A DNA stretch of 51,213 bases, from assembly GCF_013116825.1 (NCBI RefSeq), contig NZ_JABFNS010000056.1:1-51213 (forward strand), written 5' to 3'. The stretch comes from Myxococcus xanthus. Its GTDB lineage: Bacteria > Myxococcota > Myxococcia > Myxococcales > Myxococcaceae. Positions 26,388 to 34,809 of the stretch are shown in pieces; positions within the stretch are counted from its first letter, which is position 1; every line of letters starts with the position of its first letter. Below the pieces are notes generated by a model that searched no databases, was not told where the DNA came from, and saw nothing but the letters and a program-made list of their open reading frames with translations. A program made the translations under genes and the position numbers.

Positions 26388-26496
26388 GAGTTCCCCCTTC
26401 GCACTGTGTGAAAACAGGTGAGCCGCCAGCGAGAACGGGCGTGGGGGGATTCCTTCTCTTTTCGTGGTGGATACGCCGCGCTAGCGTCCCAGTCTC

Positions 26497-26916
26497 ATGG
26501 CGGACACACGGCAGCGCGGTGCACCTCCGGGTTTTTCCCAGAGCGAGGCCGCGGACATCATCCGCGAGGCCACGGCTCGCGCGTTGGCGGGCAAGGACGT
26601 GGAGCGCTCGCTCACCCGGGAGGACCTGCTCGCCATGGCCCGGGAGATGGGCGTGAGCGAAGCCGCCGTGGAGAGCGTCATCTCCGCGCGCGCGGGACGC
26701 GACAAGGCGCAGCGCCGCCTGCGCAGGGCCTATATGGGCCTTGCGTCACACGCGACGAGCTACACCATCGTCATGGGAGGGCTCACCCTCATCGACCTGT
26801 TTTCGGGGCCGAACTGGTGGGTGCAGTACCCCGCCATCGGCTGGGGCATGGGACTGGCGTTCCATGCCATGGGCACGCTGCTCTCCGCCTTCAATCACGC
26901 GGACAAGCAGCGGTGA
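26497..26916 (+). CDS. 2TM-domain protein
   Basis: This 139-residue protein has a soluble helical N-terminal half (EAADIIREATARALAGKDVERSLTREDLLAMAREMGVSEA-type helices, about 18-60) followed by a short basic stretch and two membrane helices (about 85-100 and 110-130). This is the pattern of the Pfam 2TM domain, often found in kinases or small membrane regulators; no catalytic domain is present. The gene is divergent from the protease and its start lacks a strong ribosome-binding site. Confidence 0.72.
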   Translation: MADTRQRGAPPGFSQSEAADIIREATARALAGKDVERSLTREDLLAMAREMGVSEAAVESVISARAGRDKAQRRLRRAYMGLASHATSYTIVMGGLTLIDLFSGPNWWVQYPAIGWGMGLAFHAMGTLLSAFNHADKQR

Positions 26917-26929
26917 GCCGGCGCGCGCC

Positions 26930-27991
26930 CTAGCCGATGCGCCGCAGCCCTGGCAGGTCTTCCGGCCGCAGCGCCCAGCGGGGCACCGGCGGCAGGGACG
27001 CCAACGTCCCCGTCTGCGTCGCCGGGAAGCCTTCGATGTGCGCACCATCCGCGAAGGCGCTGCCCTGCTTCACCAGGCTGCCCGCGCCCACGAAGCTGCC
27101 GCGTCCCAGCCGCGTTCCGTCGCAGAGGATGGCGCCCGGCTCCACCACGGTGTTCGCGCCCACGTAGCTGCCATGCACCGTGCAGCCCGGACCGATGATG
27201 ACGCCGTCCTCCAGCGTCAGCGTGTGGTCCGACAGCCGGTGCAGCACGGTGTTGGCCAGCACCTGCACGCCCGCGCCGATGCGCACGGGACCATTGCCAT
27301 CCCCGAGGATTTTGACCCCGGGGCCAATGATGCAGCCCGGGCCGATGATGACGTCCCCTGTCACCTCGGCCGAGGAGAAGAGGGTGGCGGTGGGGTGCAC
27401 CAGTGGGTGCTTGTCGCGAAACGTATAGAGCTGTCCCATGGGAGCGTCCTCTGCGCGATCTCTCGCGGAGAAAGCGGTGAGTGGCTGGCCCGGCAGGTCG
27501 AGGCTTCCGCCGCGGCGCTTCCGGAGCCGTTCCAGGTCATCCGCGCTGGTTCGACGGAGAATGCGGCCGGGGCGGCCCACGACGACGGAGTCGTCCGGCA
27601 CCACGGTGCCCGCTGGAATGAGCGTTCCTTCCGCCAGCAGGCAGCGCGTGCCGATGCGCGCGCCGGGCATGAGGATGGAGCCGCCCCCCACATCGCAGAG
27701 CGCGCCGACCTCCGCGCCGAGTACGATGCTGCGGTGGTCCAGGAAGGTGCGCTCTCCCACCGCGACGGGTTGCTGCGGCAGTCCGATGATGACACCGTTC
27801 TCCAGCACGGCCGAGCCGGCGCCCAACCGCACGGCGCCTTCGTGCGAGCGCACCACCGCGCCTTGCGCGATGTTGGCTCCCGGACCCAGGTGGAGAGTTC
27901 CCAGCACCCGCGCGCTGCTGGAGAGGCTGAAGTGCGCGGCCCCTCCAACAGGCACCGCGAGCGCACTTTCGTGCGGCAGGCTGATGACCAT
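26930..27991 (-). CDS. Tandem gamma-carbonic-anhydrase-like left-handed beta-helix protein
   Basis: This 353-residue protein has two left-handed beta-helix domains of hexapeptide repeats (about 25-165 and 200-340), each ending with an assembly like the gamma-CA C-terminus (GTLIPAGTVVPDDSVVVGRPGR; GAGSLVKQGSAFADGAHIEGFP). In gamma-CA enzymes three His bind a metal. Domain 1 keeps a His in LDHRSIVLG but lacks the others; domain 2 keeps His in VLHRLSDHT and CTVHGS but lacks the middle one. The usual enzyme is one domain and a trimer, so this is a fused form with perhaps one or no metal site. Acyltransferase-type relatives are an alternative. Confidence 0.75.
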   Translation of the reverse strand: MVISLPHESALAVPVGGAAHFSLSSSARVLGTLHLGPGANIAQGAVVRSHEGAVRLGAGSAVLENGVIIGLPQQPVAVGERTFLDHRSIVLGAEVGALCDVGGGSILMPGARIGTRCLLAEGTLIPAGTVVPDDSVVVGRPGRILRRTSADDLERLRKRRGGSLDLPGQPLTAFSARDRAEDAPMGQLYTFRDKHPLVHPTATLFSSAEVTGDVIIGPGCIIGPGVKILGDGNGPVRIGAGVQVLANTVLHRLSDHTLTLEDGVIIGPGCTVHGSYVGANTVVEPGAILCDGTRLGRGSFVGAGSLVKQGSAFADGAHIEGFPATQTGTLASLPPVPRWALRPEDLPGLRRIG

Positions 27992-28213
27992 TGACGCGGC
28001 ACCCTACACCCACGCGCGCGTCGGCCCGACGGCCCGACGGCGCAGGTAGGTTGTCCAGCGTCCGACGCTCCCAGGGCCGGGCCTTGCCCTGGGAGCGGTT
28101 GCCCGCTCGCCGCGCAGGGGTGGCTGGAGGAGAGAGGCGTCAGGTGTCAGGGGGCGTGGCGTCCCTGGACCTCTTTCCGCCTTCCTGACAGAACGGCGCG
28201 AACGGAGGCAAGC

Positions 28214-29668
28214 ATGTCTGAGTCATCCCCGGTCCGGTTCGAGCCCGTGCCGGCGGAAGCAGGGGGTCCGCCCGAAGAGGGACCTCAGGGGTTCTGGGCT
28301 TCGGTGAAGGAAGCCATTCACGGAACCGAGAGGGACCTCACCCGGCTTCCGGTGCGCAGCGCCATCTTCCTGCTCGCCGTTCCGATGGTGCTGGAGATGA
28401 TGATGGAGTCCGTCTTCGCCGTCGTCGACGTCTTCTTCGTCGGCCGGTTGGGGGCGGACGCGGTGGCGGCGGTGGGACTGACGGAGTCGCTGCTCACCAT
28501 CATCTACGCGGCGTCCGCGGGGCTGAGCATCGGCGCCACGGCGCTGGTGTCCCGCCGCATCGGTGAAGGAGACCCGGAGCGGGCCGCGCGCACGGCGGTG
28601 CAGGCGGTGGGGCTGGGCGTCGTGTTGTCCATTCCGGTGTCGGTGGCGGGCGTCTACTTCGCGCGGCCGTTGATGGCGATGATGGGCGGCTCGCCGTGGG
28701 TGCTGGAGCACGGCATCCGCTACACGCAGGTGATGTTGGGTGGCATGGGCAGCGTCCTGCTGCTGTTCCTCATCAACGCCATCTTCCGCGGCGCGGGGGA
28801 CGCGGCCATCGCCATGCGCGTGCTGTGGCTGGCCAACGCCATCAACATCGTGCTGGCGCCGCTCCTCATCTTCGGCGTGGGGCCCTTCCCGGAGCTGGGC
28901 GTCATGGGCGCCGCGGTGGCCACCACCTTCGGGCGCTCCTGCGGCGTGGCGTACCAACTCTACCGGTTGGCGCGGGGCTCCGGCCGGCTGCGGCTGCGGC
29001 GTGAGCACCTGCGCCTGGAGCCGGGGACGATGCTGGCCATGCTGCGGATGTCGGGCGCGGGCACGGCCCAGGCGTTGGTGGGCACGACGAGCTGGGTGGT
29101 GCTGGCCCGCATCGTGGCCACGTTCGGCAGCGCGGCGGTGGCGGGTTACACCATCGCGTTGCGAATCGTGCTGTTCGCGCTGCTGCCCTCGTGGGGGCTA
29201 AGCAACGCGGCGGCCACCATGGTGGGACAGAGCCTGGGCGCGGGAAAGCCGGAGCGGGGCGAGCAGGCGGTGTGGACGGCGGGGCGCATCAACGCCGTCT
29301 TCCTGGGCTCGCTGGGGCTGCTGTTCGTCCTCGCGGCCAATCCGGTGGTGGGCATCTTCACGAACGACGCCGCGGTGATGAAGGAAGCGGTGCTCGCCCT
29401 GCGCATCCTGAGCGCCAGCTTTCTGTTCTATGCTTTCGGCCTGGTGCTGACGCAGGCTTTCAACGGAGCGGGGGACACCACCACGCCCACCGTGCTCAAC
29501 ATCTGTTGCTTCTGGCTGTTGGAGCTGCCCCTGGCGTGGGTGCTCTCCGGCCCCCTGGGCTTGGGGCCGCCGGGGGCATTCCTGTCCATCTCGGTGGCGT
29601 TCTCGGTGATGGCGCTGGTGGCCGTCATCCTGTTCCGGCGCGGAACCTGGAAGCACCGGGTGGTCTGA
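28214..29668 (+). CDS. MATE-family efflux transporter
   Basis: This 484-residue integral membrane protein has a hydrophilic N-terminal tail of about 50 residues and twelve helices. Landmarks are AVPMVLEMMMESVFAVVDVFFVGRLGADAVAAVGL, the double pattern NAIFRGAGDAAIAM and QAFNGAGDTTTPT, and ISVAFSVMAL near the end, as in MATE (NorM/DinF-type) Na+ or H+ antiporters. It would export cationic drugs or secondary metabolites. GGAGG-like sequence precedes the ATG (GAACGGAGGCAAGC). The lipoprotein gene starts right after its stop and probably shares its transcript. Confidence 0.92.
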   Translation: MSESSPVRFEPVPAEAGGPPEEGPQGFWASVKEAIHGTERDLTRLPVRSAIFLLAVPMVLEMMMESVFAVVDVFFVGRLGADAVAAVGLTESLLTIIYAASAGLSIGATALVSRRIGEGDPERAARTAVQAVGLGVVLSIPVSVAGVYFARPLMAMMGGSPWVLEHGIRYTQVMLGGMGSVLLLFLINAIFRGAGDAAIAMRVLWLANAINIVLAPLLIFGVGPFPELGVMGAAVATTFGRSCGVAYQLYRLARGSGRLRLRREHLRLEPGTMLAMLRMSGAGTAQALVGTTSWVVLARIVATFGSAAVAGYTIALRIVLFALLPSWGLSNAAATMVGQSLGAGKPERGEQAVWTAGRINAVFLGSLGLLFVLAANPVVGIFTNDAAVMKEAVLALRILSASFLFYAFGLVLTQAFNGAGDTTTPTVLNICCFWLLELPLAWVLSGPLGLGPPGAFLSISVAFSVMALVAVILFRRGTWKHRVV

Positions 29669-29686
29669 ATGGGAGGGCGGAACGTC

Positions 29687-31540
29687 ATGGCCCATGCACG
29701 GCGTTCCGCCCGGTCCCCGGGGCTGCTTCCGGTGGTCCTGCTCCTCGTCCTGGGGCTGGCTTCGTGCCACTCCGTGGAGGTGCCCGGGGATGAGGTGGCC
29801 TGCGCGGGGCTGCGGTGCACCGCGGGCACCTGCTTCTCCAACGCGGGGCAGCCCATGTGCCGCTGCGGAGCGTGGGAGCGGGCCGCGGGGCTGACGTGCT
29901 CGGTCGCCGCCTTCACGCAGCCGGATGACCATGGGGGCTCGCCCGACAGCGCGACCGTGCTGACGCTCCCCATGTCGCCCCAGGAGGGCCGTATCGACGA
30001 GGGCCGGCGGGCGGCGATGCTGGACAGGGACTTGTTCGCCGTCACCGTGGAGGCGAGCGGCCTGTATCGCTTCTCGTGCACGCGGCTGCTGCTGGTGGAG
30101 TGCCGGGTGCGGTTGCTGGATGTGGCTGGGAACGCCCACGACATGCCTTCCGTTGTCGAGGGGGCGAGGGTGTCGTGGTTCCCCACGCTCTCCGAGGGCA
30201 CCTGGTACTTCGAGGTCTCCAGCAGGGACTCGTACGGGCGCTACACGTATGAGCTGGAGTCGCTGGGCGTGGACGACCATGGCGATACGTTGGAGGAGGC
30301 CACCGTCCTGGAGGCCGGCTCCGGCACGTCGTTCCCCGTGCGGCTCTCCTCGCCCTTTGACGCGGATGTGTTCACCTTCCGCTCGCGGGTGGGGCATGGC
30401 TACCGCTTCATCTGTGAGCAGGCTCCCAACCCGTTCCTTCAGTTGACGCTGCAGTCCGCGACCGGCTTGCTGATGGATGCGGTGCAGGGGACGTCAGGGG
30501 AGCCGCTCACGGTGAGCCTGCAGGCGACGTCCGAGCGAGACTGGCTCCTGATGCTGGCTGCCGACCATGGCACCTTCCCGGTGGATGCCGCCTGCCGCTT
30601 CGAGGACCTGGGGCCCGATGAGCATGGCGACACACTGGAGACCGCCACGCCCGTGACGCCGGGTGTCCCGGTGGCGGTCACCCTTCAGTCGCGTGATGAC
30701 GTGGATGTCTTCTCCTTCACGGGGGAGCCCGGGCATGTCTACACGCTGCGGACGGAAGGGGCCGGGCGGTGGTCGGCGCAGGTGGTGGACGAAGATGGCG
30801 CGAACGTGGCGCTCACGACGACCGACCAGTTGCGGGTCCGCATGACTCGCTGGGGCACCTACTCCCTCCGCGTCCTAGGAGGGACTCCCTGGGCGCATTC
30901 CTTCGTGCTGACGCTGGTGGACGCGGGAACGGATGACCACGGCGACTCTCCAGAGACGGCGACATTCATCTCCCCGGGAACCACCATCACGGGCCGCTTC
31001 GACTCACCTCAGGACACGGATGCCATCGCCTTCTACACCCAGGCACGTGCCATCTATCTTGCGTCCTATGCGCCGTTCGCCGACCTGTCCCTGAACCCGC
31101 GAGGCGCCGTGGGAATCCTGGGGTTGGAGGGCGGACGCCATCTCTTCAGCGCGAGAGACGCCCAGCAGGTCACCTTGATGTTCCAACCCCTGAATGGCGT
31201 GGAGGGCTTCTCCCTGATGCTGGAGGAGGTGGCCTTCGATGACCATGCGGACTCCAGCGAGGATGCGCAGGTCCTGGAGCTGCCGGCTTCGATGTCCGGC
31301 GTGGTCCAGTCAGCCGTCGACACGGACGTGTTCTCCGTCTGGCTGGAGGGGGGGCGCGCGTACCGGCTGGGCCTGGACGCCGGCACGCTCCGCGTGACGC
31401 TCATCGCGCCTGGCGGTCTCCTGGCGAATCTGCGGGACGGACGGTTCGTGGCGAACCGGAGCGGCCTCCATACGCTGTTTCTCGCCGGCGCCTCCGGCCT
31501 GGAGCAGGTCCCCTGGCGCTTCACGCTCCACGCGGAGTGA
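29687..31540 (+). CDS. Lipoprotein with EGF-like segment and five DDHGD repeats
   Basis: This 617-residue surface or periplasmic lipoprotein has lipobox LASC (Cys27), then a short Cys-rich segment of the EGF type (VACAGLRCTAG, MCRCG, LTC). Five tandem domains of about 102-116 residues follow, each opening with a Asp-Asp-His motif (nucleotides 29924, 30272, 30617, 30932 and 31238) and containing a D-x-D-x-F/A-x-F strand (DADVFTF, DVDVFSF, DTDAIAF, DTDVFSV). This pattern resembles bacterial PPC-type domains. ATG 29687 is favoured because GGGAGG lies about ten bases before it; the ATG overlapping the MATE stop (29669) is weaker. Function unknown; co-transcribed with the MATE gene. Confidence 0.78.
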   Translation: MAHARRSARSPGLLPVVLLLVLGLASCHSVEVPGDEVACAGLRCTAGTCFSNAGQPMCRCGAWERAAGLTCSVAAFTQPDDHGGSPDSATVLTLPMSPQEGRIDEGRRAAMLDRDLFAVTVEASGLYRFSCTRLLLVECRVRLLDVAGNAHDMPSVVEGARVSWFPTLSEGTWYFEVSSRDSYGRYTYELESLGVDDHGDTLEEATVLEAGSGTSFPVRLSSPFDADVFTFRSRVGHGYRFICEQAPNPFLQLTLQSATGLLMDAVQGTSGEPLTVSLQATSERDWLLMLAADHGTFPVDAACRFEDLGPDEHGDTLETATPVTPGVPVAVTLQSRDDVDVFSFTGEPGHVYTLRTEGAGRWSAQVVDEDGANVALTTTDQLRVRMTRWGTYSLRVLGGTPWAHSFVLTLVDAGTDDHGDSPETATFISPGTTITGRFDSPQDTDAIAFYTQARAIYLASYAPFADLSLNPRGAVGILGLEGGRHLFSARDAQQVTLMFQPLNGVEGFSLMLEEVAFDDHADSSEDAQVLELPASMSGVVQSAVDTDVFSVWLEGGRAYRLGLDAGTLRVTLIAPGGLLANLRDGRFVANRSGLHTLFLAGASGLEQVPWRFTLHAE

Positions 31541-31545
31541 GTGCG

Positions 31546-32652
31546 TCAGGGCAGGCAGATTTCGAAGCCGGTCCGCCCGGCGGGGAAGGTGTCCCGGGGA
31601 CGTGAGGCGGGCGTCACGGCGTAGAGGTGGAAGCCGAGGCGCCGCTGGAGGAAGCCCTTCAGCGCGGGCGCCAGCGGGTCCAGTTCGTCCTGATACAGGG
31701 TGAAGAAGTGAAAGCCCTGGCCGTGAAAGTCCGCGTACACCCGCTCCACGAGCGCGCGGAGGATGGCCGGGTCTTCTCCGCGCACGCTGGTGTTGCAGAG
31801 ATAGAAGTAGCGGAAGTCACTTCCCGGCGCGGGCAGGCGCGGAGCGCGGAGCGCGGTGGCCAACGTGTCCCAGCCCCACCGCACCCAGCGCATGCCTCCA
31901 CGGTAGGCATGGACGCGGTAGCGCTTCACGGCCTCCGGGTTCCAGGCGGTGGTGCAGCCCACCAGCGCGCCGGTCGCGTCGAAGGCCAGATAGGTGTCTT
32001 CGATTCGCAGCCTGGGCCAGTGGGCGAGGCGGTGCTCCAGCTCACCCGTGTCGAAGCGGTAGCCGAAGGGCCGCGCGCGGTGGTCGGCGTCCAGCAACGC
32101 CGAGACAGCGGGGACGTCCGCGGGCGTGGCGCGGCGCACCGTCACAGCGCTTCGTGGGGGACGGCGGCGGAGCAGGAACTGGATGGACACGGCGGAGAAG
32201 CGACGGAGCAGGGTGTAGTGCGGCTGGCTCACGCGCCCGGGCCGCCGCCGCACGAGCGCATGGAGCGCGGGGGCATTGGAGGCCATGACGGCCGTGAGGA
32301 AGGTGTCCACGCCCAGGCGCTGGGCGCTCTCCTCGATCATGGGCCCGTAGAAGCGCGCGAGGCCGCGGTTCCGGCGCGCGGAGAAGCGGGTGCGCAGGTC
32401 TCCCAGGTAGCCCACCCGGCACGGACGGCCCTCCAGCCAGCCGTCGCGTACGTGCACGGCGCCCATGCCGTCCAGTCGGCCGTGCTCGCCGTGGACCCAG
32501 ACCTCCGTCTCTCCGCGCTGCATGGTGTAGAGGCCGAAGTAGTCGGGCGCTCGCTGCGCGGAGAGGACCAGGTCTCCCTGCATGGGCACCGCGCCGAACA
32601 GGTCGAGCAGCGCGGTGTTGTCGTCACGGGTGGCGCGTCGGAAGTCGCTCAT
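31546..32652 (-). CDS. Double-GNAT N-acyltransferase-like protein
   Basis: This 368-residue protein looks like a tandem GNAT. The N-terminal half (MSDFRRATRDD, GYLGDLRTRFSARRNRGLARFYGPMIEES) has the acyl-CoA loop region; the second half (VTVRRATPADVPAVSALLDAD, then FYLCNTSVRGEDPAILRALVERV) repeats the entry. Such duplicated GNATs can be N-acyltransferases with one active domain. The acceptor is unknown. It converges with the repeat lipoprotein (five bases between stops), so the two are not coregulated. The region upstream of the chosen ATG has no clear ribosome-binding site. Confidence 0.72.
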   Translation of the reverse strand: MSDFRRATRDDNTALLDLFGAVPMQGDLVLSAQRAPDYFGLYTMQRGETEVWVHGEHGRLDGMGAVHVRDGWLEGRPCRVGYLGDLRTRFSARRNRGLARFYGPMIEESAQRLGVDTFLTAVMASNAPALHALVRRRPGRVSQPHYTLLRRFSAVSIQFLLRRRPPRSAVTVRRATPADVPAVSALLDADHRARPFGYRFDTGELEHRLAHWPRLRIEDTYLAFDATGALVGCTTAWNPEAVKRYRVHAYRGGMRWVRWGWDTLATALRAPRLPAPGSDFRYFYLCNTSVRGEDPAILRALVERVYADFHGQGFHFFTLYQDELDPLAPALKGFLQRRLGFHLYAVTPASRPRDTFPAGRTGFEICLP

Positions 32653-32737
32653 GCGGCGGTGACGGAGTCTACCCTGGCCGCCGCCGTTTGCCGTGAGTCG
32701 CTCGGCTTTGACGCGACGGTGCTTCGAGGCCGTGTCC

Positions 32738-32760
32738 GACACACCATGTCGCTGTGTGTC
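32738..32760. repeat. Inverted repeat in the promoter region of the peptide gene
   Basis: GACACAC (32738-32744) and GTGTGTC (32754-32760) form a perfect 7-bp inverted repeat with nine bases between, about 105 bases upstream of the peptide start codon. It could be an operator or a transcript hairpin; position is the only support. Confidence 0.3.
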
Positions 32761-32862
32761 AGGAAGTCTGCTGTTGCATCGCGGAAGCACGCGGCGTGTG
32801 GATTGGCTGCCTCATGTCTGAGTCTGGAGTTAGGCTGAGGGCTCCCCGAAAGGAGTCACGCG

Positions 32863-33066
32863 ATGAAGAAGAATGGAATTGCGATGCTGATGGCGCTGGG
32901 TGTGGGACTGGCGGCGGGTTTCGGAATGGCGTTCATGCCGTCCACGGCCGAGGCCAACGCGCCTGAGTTCACCCAGGCCATCTGTGAGCGCAACTCGGAC
33001 TGTGACCACTTCTGTGGCGAGGGATACGGGCACTGCATCCGGGGCATGTACTGCGCGTGCATGTGA
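32863..33066 (+). CDS. Secreted six-cysteine peptide with CS-alpha-beta (defensin-like) spacing
   Basis: This 67-residue peptide has a strong Sec signal (MKKNGIAMLMALGVGLAAGF) with predicted cleavage after AEA at residue 31, giving a 36-residue mature form. Its cysteines at 41, 47, 51, 58, 64 and 66 follow C-x5-C-x3-C-x6-C-x5-C-x-C, and residues 56-64 form G-x-C-x5-C, the gamma-core seen in defensins and scorpion toxins. Pairing 41-58, 47-64 and 51-66 would give the CS-alpha-beta fold. AAAGGAG lies seven bases before the ATG. Function may be antimicrobial or signalling. The fourth spacing (x6) is shorter than in most eukaryotic members, so the fold remains unproven. Defensin-like peptides have been described in Anaeromyxobacter. 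Confidence 0.72.
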   Translation: MKKNGIAMLMALGVGLAAGFGMAFMPSTAEANAPEFTQAICERNSDCDHFCGEGYGHCIRGMYCACM

Positions 33067-33089
33067 TGGCGAGCAGGTCCTGAAGGCAC

Positions 33090-33116
33090 CGCCAGGAAGC
33101 CGCCGGCTCCCTGGCG
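33090..33116. terminator. Long hairpin after the peptide gene
   Basis: CGCCAGG (33090-33096) pairs with CCTGGCG (33110-33116), enclosing AGCC/GGCT around a three-base loop, so the hairpin has eleven pairs with one mismatch. It lies 24 bases after the peptide stop and 20 before the convergent ABC permease stop, as a bidirectional terminator would. There is no T run. Confidence 0.55.
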
Positions 33117-33135
33117 ATGTCGGACACCTCCGCCA

Positions 33136-34809
33136 TCACCGCGTGTCCACGGGCCGCCGGGTCAGCAGCGCGAGCAGGGCCTGCCCCACCACCACCAGCG
33201 CGATGAAGGCACAGGCCAGCACCGCGGCGGCGGCGGGGTCCGCGTAGCTCTGGAGTTCGAACAGCAGCGTCCCGAGCACCTCGGTCCCCGCGGGCACGAG
33301 CAGGACGGACATCGTGATTTCCGTCGCGCATGCGAGGAACGCCAGGACGAAGGCCGCGGTGAGCGCCGGCCGCAGCAAGGGCAGGGGCGCATCCACGAAC
33401 GCGCGCCAGGGGCCGGCACCACTGACTCGCGCGGCCTCGGTGAGCGAGGCGTCCAGTTGCGCGAGCGCCTCTTCGCTGTTGCGCGCGCCCAGCGCGAGGT
33501 ACTTCGCCACATAGGCGATGAGCAGCAGCCAAGGCGTGTGTGCCAGCGCGAGCACGAAGGCGACGCGGTCCAGGAGGATGAAGCGCAAGTCCCGGGAGAA
33601 CGCGAGCAGCAGCGCCAGGGCCAGCACCGTCCCCGGCACCGCGTAGGGCCATACCGCCAGCGCCTCCACGCCCGCGCCCAGGCGGCGCAGCCCGCGTCGC
33701 AGCACCGCCGCCGCGAGCCCCAGCCCACACACCAGGACACCCGCGCCCGCCGCCAGCAGGACGCTGCGCCCCGTGGCGTGCAGCGTGCGCGGCTCCAGCA
33801 GCACACCCGCCCAGTGCGTCAGCGTCAACGTCTCCCAGGTCAGCGCCGCGCCGAAGCTGCGCTGGAGCGACGTGAGGAGGATGGCCCCCAGCGGGAGCAG
33901 CACCAGCACCGCGGCCGTCATGCTCACCGCGCCCAGGATGAGCCCGCGTGCGCGCCCCAGCGGGAAGGGACGGGACGACAGGCCCTTGCCCGCGCTGAGG
34001 CGGACGCGGCCGGCCCGGCCCAGCGCCCAGGTCACCAGCATCGCCATGGGGGCGAGCAGCAGCAGCGGCGTCGCCAGTTGCGCGGCGCGCGCCAGGCCCT
34101 GGTCACCGCCCATCAGCACCAGTTCATAGATGCGCGTGGTGAGCACCCGCGTGGGCGGTGAGGCCGACACGCCCAGCAGGTACGGCACGCCGAAGGACGA
34201 GGCCGCCATGAGGAACACCATCACCGCGCCCGACAGCAGGGAGGGTAGCGCCAGCGGCAGCGTCGTCGTCAGCAGCGCCCGGAGCGTCGAAGCGCCGCAG
34301 ACGCGCGCGGCTTCCTCCACCGCCGGGTCCACGCGCCGCAGGGCCGCCGCGCCCGCCAGCAGCACCAGCGGGAGGCCCGACACGCCCTCCACGAAGGCGA
34401 TGCCCGCGGGGCCGTAGATGTCGAAGGTGTCATCGCCGAGCAGTCGGTTGAGGTACCCCGCGCGAGGGCTCGCGAGCGACAGCCAGCCCATGCCCCAGAT
34501 GAACGCGGGCACGGCGGAGGGCAGGGTGAACAGCACGGTGAAGGCCCCGCGCAGGGGCAGGTCGGTGCGTTGCAGCACCAGCGCCAGCGGCGCTCCCAGG
34601 GCGAAGGCCAGCACCGCCGCGCCCGTGGCGATGCGCAGCGTGTTCCCCAGCGCGCCACCTTCGGCGAGCAGCCACTCCAGGCCGCCCGTCCCGGAGTGGC
34701 CCAGGCCCCGCCAGAGCAGCGCGGCCACCGGAAGCACGGAGAAGCAGAGCACCGGCACCAACCACAGGCCGAGCCCCAGCCACTGGGATTTGGGCGCCGC
34801 CGCGCTCAT
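33136..34809 (-). CDS. Iron(III)-type ABC transporter permease, two-domain (FbpB-like)
   Basis: This 557-residue protein has about twelve helices in two repeated halves, each with a permease EAA loop: VEEAARVCGASTLRALLTTTLP (first half) and LTEAARVSGAGPWRAFVDAPLP (second half). This double arrangement is typical of Fe(III), 2-aminoethylphosphonate and some other binding-protein-dependent importers. The ATG overlaps the stop of the binding-protein gene by four bases. No ATPase gene lies in this operon, so the partner ATPase must be elsewhere or shared with another importer. The reading frame continuing upstream to 35346 is antisense-quality and belongs to the binding protein region. Confidence 0.88.
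   Translation of the reverse strand: MSAAAPKSQWLGLGLWLVPVLCFSVLPVAALLWRGLGHSGTGGLEWLLAEGGALGNTLRIATGAAVLAFALGAPLALVLQRTDLPLRGAFTVLFTLPSAVPAFIWGMGWLSLASPRAGYLNRLLGDDTFDIYGPAGIAFVEGVSGLPLVLLAGAAALRRVDPAVEEAARVCGASTLRALLTTTLPLALPSLLSGAVMVFLMAASSFGVPYLLGVSASPPTRVLTTRIYELVLMGGDQGLARAAQLATPLLLLAPMAMLVTWALGRAGRVRLSAGKGLSSRPFPLGRARGLILGAVSMTAAVLVLLPLGAILLTSLQRSFGAALTWETLTLTHWAGVLLEPRTLHATGRSVLLAAGAGVLVCGLGLAAAVLRRGLRRLGAGVEALAVWPYAVPGTVLALALLLAFSRDLRFILLDRVAFVLALAHTPWLLLIAYVAKYLALGARNSEEALAQLDASLTEAARVSGAGPWRAFVDAPLPLLRPALTAAFVLAFLACATEITMSVLLVPAGTEVLGTLLFELQSYADPAAAAVLACAFIALVVVGQALLALLTRRPVDTR

Noticed and set aside
28030-28060. Short direct repeat GGCCCGAC in the region before the MATE gene
   Set aside because: Two copies of an eight-base high-G+C word are expected by chance in this composition.
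29669-29686. ATG overlapping the MATE stop as the start of the repeat lipoprotein
   Set aside because: The second ATG at 29687 has GGGAGG at a suitable distance and gives a normal lipoprotein signal; the first adds six residues only.
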